From positions 3,534,001 to 3,598,000 of the forward strand of contig OZ220484.1 of NCBI GenBank assembly GCA_965116165.1: DNA of 64,000 nucleotides. Direction: 5' to 3'. The DNA is from Azophilus sp965116165. Its GTDB lineage: Bacteria > Pseudomonadota > Gammaproteobacteria > Pseudomonadales > Azotimanducaceae. Positions 27,240 to 35,192 of the stretch are shown here, one piece after another (position 1 is the stretch's first letter; each line of letters begins with the position of its first letter). The notes below the pieces were generated by a model, which was not told the origin of the DNA, searched no databases, and saw nothing but the letters and a program-made list of their open reading frames with translations. The translations under genes were made by a program, and so were the position numbers.

Positions 27240-28532
27240 TTACCGGTCGCTCAGCGGCACATAGTCCCGTCGTCTCGGGCCCTGGTACAACTGCCGCGGG
27301 CGGCCGAGCCGGTAGGAGCCGCTGATCATCTCGTTCCAGTGGGCAATCCAGCCGGGGGTGCGGCCGATGGCGAAGATCACGGTGAACATCTCAACCGGTA
27401 TGCCGATCGCCTTCAGGATAATGCCCGAATAGAAATCGACATTGGGATACAGGCGCTTCTCGGCGAAATATTCGTCCTCCAGCGCAATCTTCTCCAGCCT
27501 TTGGGCCATGCGCAACTGTGGATTATCCTCTACGCCGAGTACATTGAGCACCTCCCGACAGGTTTGCTGCATCACCTTGGCGCGCGGGTCGTAATTCTTG
27601 TAGACCCGGTGGCCGAAACCCATTAGGCGGAATGGGTCGTTCCTGTCCTTGGCCTTTTTAACGAACTTGTCGATGTTCTTTTCATCGCCGATCTCATCGA
27701 GCATGCTGAGCACGGCCTCGTTCGCACCGCCGTGGGCCGGACCCCATAGGGCCGCGATGCCGGCGGCGATACAGGCAAATGGATTGGCGCCGGTGGAGCC
27801 CGCCAGGCGCACCGTCGATGTGGACGCGTTTTGTTCGTGGTCGGCGTGCAGGAGAAAGATGCGGTCCATGGCTCGGGCCAGCACGGGATTCACTTCGTAG
27901 TCTTCGCAGGGTGTCGCGAACATCATGTGCAGGAAGTTTTCCGTGTGGTGCAGGTCGTTGCGCGGATAGACGAAGGGTTCGCCCCGCGAGTACTTGTAGC
28001 ACATGGCGGCCAGCGTCGGGATTTTCGCGATCAGGCGATAGGCGGTGATGCGGCGATGCTCCGGGTCGTCGATATTCAGCGAATCGTGATAGAACGCCGA
28101 CAGGGCGCCAACGACGCCGCACATGATGGCCATGGGATGCGCGTCCCGGCGAAACCCCCGGTACAGGAACTGGAGTTGCTCGTGCACCATGGCGTAGCGC
28201 TTGATGGTATTGACAAAATCGCCCTTTTGGGAACTGTTGGGCAATTCGCCGTTGAGCAGCAGGTACGCCAACTCCAGGTAGTCGGATTGTTCGGCCAACT
28301 GTTCGATGGGGTAGCCCCGGTGCAGCAACAGGCCGGCATTGCCGTCGATGTAGGTGATTTGGGAATCGCAGGCGGCGGTGGAGACGAAACCCGGGTCGTA
28401 GGTGAAATAGCCAAGGCCGGTGAGCTTGCCCACATCGATGACATTCGGGCCTTCGCTGCCCTCGTACATGGGCAAATCAATCTCTTTGCCGTCAACGGTC
28501 AGCCGGGCAACCATGCCGTTGGCGTCCACCAT
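27240..28532 (-). CDS. gltA: Citrate synthase
   Basis: 430 codons from ATG 28532 with GGGAGG 6 nt upstream. Hexameric Gram-negative type II citrate synthase: ACDSQITYIDGNAGLLLHRG, catalytic His in HADHEQNAST, His in MGFGHRVYKNYDPRA and Asp in NVDFYSG. Condenses acetyl-CoA and oxaloacetate, first step of the TCA cycle. In related bacteria it is divergent from sdhCDAB with a short shared promoter region; here the same orientation is kept but about 11.8 kb of accessory DNA separates it from sdhC. Confidence 0.97.
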   Translation of the reverse strand: MVDANGMVARLTVDGKEIDLPMYEGSEGPNVIDVGKLTGLGYFTYDPGFVSTAACDSQITYIDGNAGLLLHRGYPIEQLAEQSDYLELAYLLLNGELPNSSQKGDFVNTIKRYAMVHEQLQFLYRGFRRDAHPMAIMCGVVGALSAFYHDSLNIDDPEHRRITAYRLIAKIPTLAAMCYKYSRGEPFVYPRNDLHHTENFLHMMFATPCEDYEVNPVLARAMDRIFLLHADHEQNASTSTVRLAGSTGANPFACIAAGIAALWGPAHGGANEAVLSMLDEIGDEKNIDKFVKKAKDRNDPFRLMGFGHRVYKNYDPRAKVMQQTCREVLNVLGVEDNPQLRMAQRLEKIALEDEYFAEKRLYPNVDFYSGIILKAIGIPVEMFTVIFAIGRTPGWIAHWNEMISGSYRLGRPRQLYQGPRRRDYVPLSDR

Positions 28533-28816
28533 ACAACCTCCCTGTGCAATCGCCGCCCATTTGTCGCGGAGACGGCGTTTCGGAAAATGAATCAGTGTAT
28601 AAACCGGGCACCCTCAATGTTGGCTCGAACATCGTGGTGCTCCAATGGCTTCCCCAAGGGATATGCGAGGGGACGAGCCCCACCGCGAAACGCCATTATA
28701 CATACTTCTCGTGCGGTTCGCTTAAGGTTTGCCGCATGGTGTTGTAAACAAATACATATGTCCGGTTTTAGAACAAATAAACTGTCCGGTTTGCCGAGTC
28801 GGATTCCGCCCCTGTC
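28533..28816. other. gltA upstream region and left edge of the island
   Basis: No gene. It must hold the gltA promoter (minus). At 28759-28800 two copies of TGTCCGGTTT(T/G) in tandem (TGTCCGGTTTTAG and TGTCCGGTTTGCC) look like the end of an IS, belonging to the transposase fragment that follows. This is probably the left junction of the inserted island. Confidence 0.5.
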
Positions 28817-29005
28817 CTAGGCGGCCTCCGCCAGCGGCTCCGGACGCGGCGTCCCGTCCGGCCCGTAGCGCCGGAGCAACCGCGGCCCATGCCACACCGA
28901 CAGGCTCCCGTCCATGTACCGCCGCACCCTCACCCGCACCCTGGCGTAGTGCGGGCGACCCCGCCTCGGCTTGAGCTGCAGCGCCAGCCCCCCGAAGTGC
29001 ACGCA
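28817..29005 (-). pseudogene. C-terminal fragment of an ISNCY/IS481-type transposase
   Basis: The minus strand reads NCVHFGGLALQLKPRRG, then YARVRVRVRRYMDGSLSVWHG, PRLLRRYGPDG and a stop at 28817-28819. This matches the extreme C-terminus of rve-type transposases that end with a RYxDGSLxVxHGPRxL motif. About 60 of more than 400 residues remain, so it is a dead fragment. Confidence 0.65.
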
Positions 29006-29018
29006 GTTGCTTTCCGCC

Positions 29019-29246
29019 ATGCTTCAGCGTCGCGAGTTGAGTACGCTATCGCATGAGGAGCGTCTGGCCATCTGGTCGGATGAGCCGCCTACTGCCCGCA
29101 ACGCGTTGGTGTCTTCCCTCGCCGAGTCTTCCGATGGCGAGCTTTCCGCCGATTGGTGTGGCTTGAATGACCGCGTGTTTTCTGTGCGTGATTCCATTGT
29201 TGGCTGGTGTCGTGGTGAGGAGGAGCGCGTCTATGGCGGTCAGTGA
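29019..29246 (+). CDS. Hypothetical protein, 75 aa
   Basis: 75 codons from ATG 29019, not recognised. It is acidic and helix-prone (LSHEERLAIWSDEPP, ARNALVSSLAESS, VRDSIVGWCRGEEERV) without signal peptide. It overlaps the next gene by 14 nt, and the GAGGAG within its last codons is the ribosome binding site of that gene, so the two form a coupled pair. Third positions use T more often than in the core genes of the window, a sign of foreign origin. The start lies right at the junction with the transposase fragment, so the native N-terminus might be lost. Confidence 0.5.
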   Translation: MLQRRELSTLSHEERLAIWSDEPPTARNALVSSLAESSDGELSADWCGLNDRVFSVRDSIVGWCRGEEERVYGGQ

Positions 29247-29910
29247 CGAGTCTCGCGAGCGTGTGCTCTGGATTCTTCGGTCAACCATCGGTGCCTTTCC
29301 TCGGCCTGAGCCTGTCCATCTTGGCGTGTTGGGCGGCCTGCCTGGTGAGGTGTTGGCGTATCGCACTGTGCTGCCGCAAGCGTTGATGCTGCTCGCCCCG
29401 TGGTGGCAGTTCATGTCGCGCCATGCTTCTTCGTATTCGTCTACTGTCATGGGCAAGCCCGAAAGTGGCTTGGTTCCGTATTGGTCTGAGCACACTTTGC
29501 CGGCTGTTGATCGCTGGCGTGCCGATGAGTTGGTGTCTGGTTTGTATGGTTTTTTCGTCGGTGGTTGGCGCTATTCGAGTGACGATCTTCCGGCTTTTCG
29601 TGAGCCGGACTATCTCCGCGTGGATCCGCGATTGGTGTTGCCGGTGCCTCTCGATCATATTGATTATCCGGGTGTGCAGGGCATGACCGTGCTCGATGAG
29701 CTTCGCTACAAGCTCAATGAGGCGCGTTTTGATTTTAAGGTCGATGTCGACCGTGGTTCCGATTCCGAGGTTGATCTTGGCGGTCAGCTTGCGCCGTTCT
29801 TTCGTGCGCTTGGCAAGATCGATTTCGATGATTGCACTGAGGTTGTCGACGAGGACGGTCGAACTTGCTTGGTTGATTCCAGCGGTAGGCCGGTCCTGTT
29901 TTATGGTTGA
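29233..29910 (+). CDS. Hypothetical protein, 225 aa
   Basis: 225 codons from ATG 29233 with GAGGAG 7 nt upstream. No family recognised. Soluble, no signal peptide, with a Trp/Tyr-rich middle (APWWQFMSRHASSYSS, GLYGFFVGGWRYSSDD) and an acidic C-terminal half (FDFKVDVDRGSDSEVDLGG, FDDCTEVVDEDGRTC). Codon use is T-rich at third positions compared with the TCA operon. A Rho-independent terminator follows at 30032. With the 75-aa gene it forms a compact two-gene operon at the edge of the island, the sort of layout seen for two-component cargo such as toxin-antitoxin or immunity pairs, but nothing in the sequence proves such a role. Confidence 0.6.
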   Translation: MAVSDESRERVLWILRSTIGAFPRPEPVHLGVLGGLPGEVLAYRTVLPQALMLLAPWWQFMSRHASSYSSTVMGKPESGLVPYWSEHTLPAVDRWRADELVSGLYGFFVGGWRYSSDDLPAFREPDYLRVDPRLVLPVPLDHIDYPGVQGMTVLDELRYKLNEARFDFKVDVDRGSDSEVDLGGQLAPFFRALGKIDFDDCTEVVDEDGRTCLVDSSGRPVLFYG

Positions 29911-29972
29911 ATTGGTACTCTGGTTCCGCCCGCCTCATTGAAGCTCTTCGTTGATTGGATTGTCGGCATACG

Positions 29973-30103
29973 GGCGTAAGCCTTTCCGGCGGTTCCGGAC
30001 TATCTTTCCGTGTCGTTTGTGTGTCTCTTTTGCCCGCCTTGTGCGGGCTTCTTTTTGCTCTGGTTCTTTGCGCCGGTGTTCCCGCGCCGGCGCAACAGGC
30101 TAG
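29973..30103 (+). repeat. Segmental repeat L1 (left flank of IS5 copy 1)
   Basis: Nearly the same sequence recurs at 35035-35192 left of IS5 copy 2 (starts GGCGTAAGCCTTTCCGGCGG, ends GCGCAACAGGCTAG). The second copy has an internal extra of about 27 bp. The matching right flank recurs at 31403 and 36493, so the IS target itself was duplicated. Confidence 0.85.
30032..30056 (+). terminator. Rho-independent terminator
   Basis: Stem GCCCGC, loop CTTGT, stem GCGGGC, followed by TTCTTTTT. It ends the 29019-29910 operon. A copy with a weaker stem occurs at 35094-35117 in repeat L2. Confidence 0.8.
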
Positions 30104-31402
30104 CAGCCTGTTGAAATTTTGCTGGATTGGGGCGGATCGGGGCGGTCGCAGGCGCGCCACGGCGACGCGGCGGGGCGACCTTCCCGGCGAATCCCGGGTC
30201 GGCCACCCGCCGGAACCGCCCAAATCGATGGCCGCCCGCCCATGCGGCCCGCAACCGGGCCCGCGGACCCCTCCATCGCGCCGCTCACGCCGCCAGCGCC
30301 CGCAAGCGCGCGATGTTGTAGGCGGCCGCGGTGAATCGAAACAGCCAGTCGACCCGCTCCCGGCCCCGGTGCCGCAGCTTCCCCAGCAATCCGTATGTCT
30401 TCATCCAGCCGAACGGCTCCTCAACCCGTTTGCGCCGGCGCTGGCTGACCGCGTAGCCCGCGTGGCGGGTCGTGCGCCCGTCCAGGCGGCTGTGACGGGC
30501 CCGGGCCGCCACGTGGGGGGTGACGCCCAGCGTCCGGCAGCCGTCCACGAACCGGCCAACATCGTACCCCCGGTCCGCGCCGACCGTCCGGCCCCGCCGA
30601 CGCGGCCCCCGGCCCAGCATCTCCAGGCCCGCCTCCCACTCCCGGCTCGTCCCCGCCTCCGTCACCGCCGTCTCCACGATCAGGCCGTTGCGGTTCTCAG
30701 TCAATATATGCCCCATGTGCACCAGCCTCGCCTCCTTGCCGGACCCCTTGCGGAACAGCCGCGAATCCGGGTCCGTCGTCGACCGGTGCGTCGCGTTGCC
30801 GCGGCTCCGGCCGCGGAAGTCCTCCCCGTCGCCATCGTCGCCATCGCCGCCCCCGTCTTTTGGCCGATAGGACTTCATCGACGCGCACGCCTCCAGCAGC
30901 GTCCCGTCGACCGAGAAGTGGTCGCGCGAGAGCAGGTGCTCCGCGTGGCCCCGCTCCCGGACCGCGTCGAACAGCTTCTCGTCGATCCGGTGGCCCAGAA
31001 GCCGGTCCCGGTTCTTGCCGGACACCGAGTGGTCCCACACCTTCCCGTCCATCCCCAGGCCCACGAACCAGCGGAACAGCAGGTCGTGGTCGATGCGCTC
31101 CATCAACTGCCGCTCCGAGCGGACCGTGAACAGGATTTGAAGAAGCAGGGCGCGGAGGAGCTGCTCGGGGGAATGGACGGGCGGCCGCGCGTCGAATACA
31201 TCGACTCGAAGGCCGGCTCGAGCTCGGCCAGGGCCTCGTCGACAATCCGCCGGATCTTCCTGATGGGATGGCTCTGCGGGATCCGCGACTCCAGGTCCAC
31301 ATAGCTGAACAGTTCCGGTTGGGGGGTCGTCTCGCCTCTCATGGGTCCACTCCGTAAAACGATGTGCCATTATCGCCCAGACGGCCTTTTTTCAACAGGC
31401 TG
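30104..31402 (-). mobile_element. IS5-family element, copy 1 (1299 bp, frameshifted)
   Basis: Inverted repeats CAGCCTGTTGAAA at both ends, CTAG on both sides (30100-30103, 31403-31406). Nearly identical to 35193-36492 but in the opposite orientation and one base shorter. The target was the palindrome CAGGCTAGG-TCGGG-CCTAGCCTG, split at CTAG. Confidence 0.9.
30285..31342 (-). pseudogene. IS5-family transposase, frameshifted copy
   Basis: Same protein as the intact copy at 35253-36311, but the run of six C in the codons for SIPPEQ is five C here (31170-31174 on the plus strand, as G), shifting the frame after about 55 residues. The remaining 295 codons are open and nearly identical (one Ala to Thr change seen near the C-terminus). 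Probably inactive unless slippage restores the frame. Confidence 0.88.
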
Positions 31403-31451
31403 CTAGGTCGGGCCTAGCCTGTGCTCTGGTCTTCTGTTTGACGGCACACAC

Positions 31452-31477
31452 AAAAAAGGCCGCGCTCTGGCGGCCTT
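31452..31477 (-). terminator. Rho-independent terminator of the secreted-protein gene
   Basis: On the minus strand: stem GGCCGC, 6-nt loop, stem GCGGCC, followed by TTTTTT. It lies 23 bp downstream of the stop codon at 31500. Confidence 0.85.
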
Positions 31478-31499
31478 GATGGTGTGTGGTTGTTTTGGG

Positions 31500-32453
31500 T
31501 TAGTTGCCTCGGCTTCCCATCCATTCGGTGCGGGTCCAGCCTGTGCCCCATTTGTAGCGTGTCGGGTAGCTTCCCGTTTGTATGAAGGATTTGATTTTTT
31601 GGTCCATGCAGTAGGCCGCCGCCGCGTCTCGGTTGTTAAATATGCTTGGACTATTCAGAGGATAGTTGGTGCATCGGCTGCGTGAGTCGGAGTAGCAGTC
31701 TTGCAGTCCTGCCCCTAGGTAGTTTTTATTTATTGTCATGCAGACTTCTAGGTAGGTTTTGGCGAAGCCCTCTACGTGTTTCCCGCTTCTGTCGGGATTT
31801 GAGGTTGTGTGGTGGTAGTGCTGCATGTTGTTGGCTCTCAGGAGCATGCATCTTCCCTTTGTCGCGTTGTGTATCAGGTGGTCGTAGTTCTTTGGCAATG
31901 GTGTTGATATGTGTGTCTCTGTTGTTGTGGTTTCTGGGTCGTCGTCGCGGTTGGCCTCGAAGTGCTGGGCGTCGAAGATGGTGTGTTTTTTGACTTCCTC
32001 GACTCTTGCGATGCCGTCGACAGTTATTTTTGGGTCGTCGTAGAAGGAGTCACTTTGGCATGTTCGTACTTGATCATCCCAAAGGAAATTTCCCCAGTCG
32101 TAGAGTGGTTCGTTTTTGAGGTAGAGGTCTAGGCCCATGTCTTCGCATACGGCATATGCTTCTGATCCTTTTCCTTCTATTTCCATTTTGCGGCTAGGCG
32201 AGCATCGGTTCATGTATTTGGTGATGTGGATCTTTTCCTGTTCGTAGCATTCCAGTAGGTATTTTCGGGCGAAGCCCATTACTTCCATTTTGTTGTTGTC
32301 TGGTATCGATGTTGGTTCGTGGTAGTGCCGCATGTTCTCGGCTCGTTGTATGAGGCATTTTCCCATTGCCGCGTTGTGTATTCGGTGCAGGTGTTGCGCC
32401 GATGCGGTTCCCGCGATCAGCAGTGCGCCTAGAAGTATTGCCGTGTGTCTCAT
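31500..32453 (-). CDS. Secreted Cys-rich protein with two internal repeats
   Basis: 317 codons from ATG 32453 (GGAG 8 nt upstream). A classical signal peptide (MRHTAILLGALLIAGTASA, cleavage after residue 19) is followed by two homologous units of about 130 residues. Unit 1 begins RIHNAAMGKCLIQRAENMRHYH, with GFARKYLLECYE later; unit 2 begins LIHNATKGRCMLLRANNMQHYH, with GFAKTYLEVCMT later. Shared Cys suggest disulfides in the periplasm or outside. No family recognised. Base composition is lower in GC than the core genes, and it sits between two inverted IS5 copies. It has its own terminator. Function unknown; a secreted effector, binding protein or immunity factor are all open. Confidence 0.7.
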   Translation of the reverse strand: MRHTAILLGALLIAGTASAQHLHRIHNAAMGKCLIQRAENMRHYHEPTSIPDNNKMEVMGFARKYLLECYEQEKIHITKYMNRCSPSRKMEIEGKGSEAYAVCEDMGLDLYLKNEPLYDWGNFLWDDQVRTCQSDSFYDDPKITVDGIARVEEVKKHTIFDAQHFEANRDDDPETTTTETHISTPLPKNYDHLIHNATKGRCMLLRANNMQHYHHTTSNPDRSGKHVEGFAKTYLEVCMTINKNYLGAGLQDCYSDSRSRCTNYPLNSPSIFNNRDAAAAYCMDQKIKSFIQTGSYPTRYKWGTGWTRTEWMGSRGN

Positions 32454-32633
32454 TGGTCGTTCTCCGTTGGTTGTGGTTGCTGTATATCAGAATGTCGGGT
32501 TTTGTGTCTACGAGGTCTGTCGTCCTTTCCTCTGTCTTGATTGCCATTCCTCGGCCGTGATGCCGAGCACCACATATCGTCTGTCGTCCTCGCTGAGGTG
32601 TGCCAGAGCTGTCTCTGCCGGCGTGCCTGTCTG

Positions 32634-33104
32634 CTAGGCGAGCACCTGTTGCGCCGATACCTTGATCCATCGGCGGTGTGCCTCGCCGGTGATCGGCGAC
32701 GTTAGGCTCTCGATAGCCATTTCAAGTGCCAAAACCGCATTTGCATGGTTTTGGATGTCCACAAGCTGGGGGTCAAATCTATCTGGGGGCAAAGGGGTAG
32801 AAATAGGCCTCTCTCCAGCGAACATACAGACTAGAAACGCGGCTCTTTTGAACGGGCTTGCGTTGCTTAGGCCTCCATCGTGGGGAAATGCGTCTTGGGC
32901 CGTTTTAAATATGCCCCGAAGCCGGGCCGAGTCGATATTTACGTGATTGATATCAAGGTTATTGTAGTAACTAGCGATAAAAGCATAAGCCTTCGCCTCG
33001 TCGCTGAACGACGCGTCTGGTCGAAAAAACACGGATGGATTACTTGACGAACAGAGAGGTTGTCCGCTTCGCGGACCTTTTGGCCCTGTCACAAACATCG
33101 TCAA
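32634..33104 (-). CDS. Hypothetical protein, 156 aa
   Basis: Open frame of 156 codons from ATG 33104, not recognised. The middle part (EAKAYAFIASYYNNLDIN, SPFKRAAFLVCMFAGERP, NAVLALEMAIESLTSP) is helical and globular. It overlaps the end of the 76-aa frame by 65 nt in another phase. Either its real start is internal, or the two were one gene split by a frameshift near 33045. Same strand and spacing as its neighbours, so part of one small operon. Confidence 0.45.
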   Translation of the reverse strand: MTMFVTGPKGPRSGQPLCSSSNPSVFFRPDASFSDEAKAYAFIASYYNNLDINHVNIDSARLRGIFKTAQDAFPHDGGLSNASPFKRAAFLVCMFAGERPISTPLPPDRFDPQLVDIQNHANAVLALEMAIESLTSPITGEAHRRWIKVSAQQVLA

Positions 33105-33270
33105 GCGTTTCAGCCGCCGACAGGTTCCCGGGCGCGTTTGACTGCTGAAACGGCTCCGCAGCCACTGTAACGGGTTCCTCGGGTGCCGAATTGCCTATAT
33201 CAAATAGGGTATGGAATCTGACCACTTTCCGCTCGCGATCCACCACAAACAGATTGCTATGATTTGACAT
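33040..33270 (-). CDS. Hypothetical protein, 76 aa
   Basis: 76 codons from ATG 33270 (MSNHSNLFVVDRERKVVRFH). Not recognised; soluble, with an N-terminal part likely to form a strand pair and a basic tail (CDRAKRSAKRTTSLFVK). Overlaps the following 156-aa frame by 65 nt. The 55-aa gene ends 8 nt upstream of its start. Confidence 0.45.
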   Translation of the reverse strand: MSNHSNLFVVDRERKVVRFHTLFDIGNSAPEEPVTVAAEPFQQSNAPGNLSAAETLDDVCDRAKRSAKRTTSLFVK

Positions 33271-33277
33271 TCGATTG

Positions 33278-33445
33278 TCACCTGTATTGAGAGTGAAAAA
33301 GCATTACCGCCTTCAACGGCCCCATCGATTTTTTATCCCGACGAACTTTTTTCAATTCGAACATGTTTCCTGGTTCACCTTCAAGTGAGGAATATGTCCA
33401 TGAGTTCGGAAACCCCAGATCGAATATAGCCATCGTCCTTGCCAT
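33278..33445 (-). CDS. Small hypothetical protein, 55 aa
   Basis: 55 codons from ATG 33445 with CGGAG 4 nt upstream; MARTMAIFDLGFPNSWTYSS start, basic middle ELKKVRRDKKSM. The IS3 copy 2 lies 14 bp upstream of the start codon, so its original promoter was separated; joining the flanks across the GGA duplication shows an in-frame stop before this ATG, so the coding region itself is complete. First gene of a three-gene minus-strand cluster of unknown role. Confidence 0.4.
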   Translation of the reverse strand: MARTMAIFDLGFPNSWTYSSLEGEPGNMFELKKVRRDKKSMGPLKAVMLFHSQYR

Positions 33446-33524
33446 GGACTCCGATGGATGAGGTGGTCCCACTTTTTTGGACAGGTCGCTAAGGTGTACT
33501 CCGGTGTCGAGAGGAGACACTGGA

Positions 33525-33809
33525 ATGACCAGGAAGAGGCGCCGTTTCACGGCGGAGTTCAAGAAGCGCGTGGCGCTGGAGGCGCTGCGGGAGCGGGACA
33601 CGGTGCAGGCGATCGCGGCGCGCTACGAGGTGCACCCGAACCAGGTGAGCGCCTGGAAGCGTCAGGCCGTGGAGGGCCTCGAGGAGGTGTTCTCGCAACC
33701 GGGATCGAGGCGCGACGGGGAGCACGAGGCGACGATCCGCAACCTGCACGCGAAGATCGGCGAGCTGACGGTGGAACGGGATTTTTTTCTGCGCGGGTTG
33801 GAGCGCTGA
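33525..33809 (+). CDS. IS3 copy 2 OrfA (helix-turn-helix)
   Basis: 94 codons from ATG 33525, with GAGGAGAC 8 nt upstream. HTH_Tnp_1 type (FTAEFKKRVALEALRE; IAARYEVHPNQVSAWKRQ) with a C-terminal leucine-zipper-like helix. Ends TGA 33807-33809, 19 nt after the T7 slippery run at 33782-33788. Confidence 0.92.
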   Translation: MTRKRRRFTAEFKKRVALEALRERDTVQAIAARYEVHPNQVSAWKRQAVEGLEEVFSQPGSRRDGEHEATIRNLHAKIGELTVERDFFLRGLER

Positions 33810-34648
33810 GCCGTGCGGAGCGTGCCGCGCTGGTCGACCGCGGCTGCGGGCTGTCGCTGTCCCGGCAGTGCGCGCTGCTGGGCGTGAGCCGTTCGTCGCA
33901 GTACTACGAGCCGCTGGGCGAGAGCGCGGACAACCTGGCGCTGATGCGCCGCCTGGACGAACTGCATCTGGAGCACCCGTTCTACGGCAGCCGGCAGATG
34001 GCGCGGCACCTGCGCCGCGAAGGCGTAGTCGCCGGACGGCACCGGGTGCGCCGGCTGATGCGGCTGATGGGCATGGAGGCGGTTTACCGGAAGCCGCGCA
34101 CCAGCGTGGCCAACCCGGAGCACCGCGTGTACCCATACCTGCTGCGCGATCTGGTGATCGACCGCCCGGACCAGGTGTGGTGCGCCGACATCACCTACGT
34201 TCCTGTTGCGCGGGGCTTTTTCTACCTGGTGGCCGTGATGGACTGGGCCAGCCGCCACGTCCTGTCGTGGCGGCTGTCGAACACCATGGACAGTGCCTTC
34301 TGTGTCGAGGCGCTGGATGCGGCGCTGCGCTACGGCACCCCGCAGATCTTCAACACGGACCAGGGCGCGCAGTTCACCAGCACCGCGTTCACCGACAGGG
34401 TGCGCGCCGCTGGCGCGCTCTGTTCCATGGACGGCCGCGGTCGCTACCTCGACAACATCTTCATCGAGCGGTTGTGGCGCTCGCTGAAGTACGAGGCCGT
34501 GTACCTGCACGAGCTGGCGGATGGCCGCGACGCCGAGCGCGTCATCGGTTCTTGGTTCAGCTTCTATGGCGAACTGCGTCCGCATTCGTCGCTGGGCGGC
34601 CGGACGCCCGGCGATGTCTACCGGGGCACCTTGGGAGAGGCCGCGTGA
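33780..34648 (+). CDS. IS3 copy 2 OrfB, DDE transposase (by -1 frameshift)
   Basis: In the -1 frame relative to orfA, joined at TTTTTTT (33782-33788). DDE residues in CADITYVPV, NTDQGAQF and the E of FIERLWRSLKYE; C-terminal RPHSSLGGRTPGDVY. No ATG or clear GTG start, so expression as OrfAB fusion of about 380 residues is likely. Intact. Confidence 0.92.
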
Positions 34649-35034
34649 ACCAGCCGGGGAACATGCGTGCCGGGAACGCCACGGCCCTCGCCGCGTCAAG
34701 CCGCTACGCGGCTGCTCCACTGCGTTGCGCCCCTTCGGGTGACACGGCGAGTGCCGCGGCGCATTGGTTAGCGACGACCGGAAGGGTACTTCCGGTCGTC
34801 ACCGACCGGCTCTTCACAACGACGGCCGCAGCCGCGTCGACGATGCCGTTGACATCGTCCCGCCGGGTCGGCACGTTCTATTCACCGAGGGCTCAGAACC
34901 ACTCGGAGTACACCTTATTCTCGCCCTCGGACTGTCCAACGAACCAGGACCACCTCAGGAGCTCACTGTCCATGTTGGTGCCCAAACGCAACCGCTCGAA
35001 TGATGCGCTCGTCTATTGTACTTCAATTCAGAGT

Positions 35035-35192
35035 GGCGTAAGCCTTTCCGGCGGTTCTGGACTATCTTTCCGAGTCGTTTGTGTGTCTCTTTTGCCCGCC
35101 TTGCGTGGGCTTCTTTTTGCTCTGGGCTTCTCTGCCCTGGGCCTTGCTCTGGTTCTTTGCGCCGGTGTTCCCGCGCCGGCGCAACAGGCTAG
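35035..35192 (+). repeat. Segmental repeat L2 (left flank of IS5 copy 2)
   Basis: Direct repeat of 29973-30103, including the terminator-like hairpin. An extra GGGCTTCTCTGCCCTGGGCC segment of about 27 bp looks like a local duplication. Confidence 0.85.

Larger units (their letters stand above)
33459..34957 (+). mobile_element. IS3-family element, copy 2 (1499 bp), GGA duplication
   Basis: Ends TGAGGTGGTCCC and, inverted, TGAGGTGGTCCT. Direct 3-bp repeat GGA at 33456-33458 and 34958-34960. Identical length to copies 1 and 3. The last 300 bp are non-coding and hold a perfect 12-bp hairpin (GACGACCGGAAG, loop GGTA, CTTCCGGTCGTC) near 34773-34800. Confidence 0.95.

Noticed and set aside
30060..31440. 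Integron attC-like palindrome around IS5 target
   Set aside because: No RYYYAAC/GTTRRRY core sites and no integrase; it is simply a palindrome hit by the IS.
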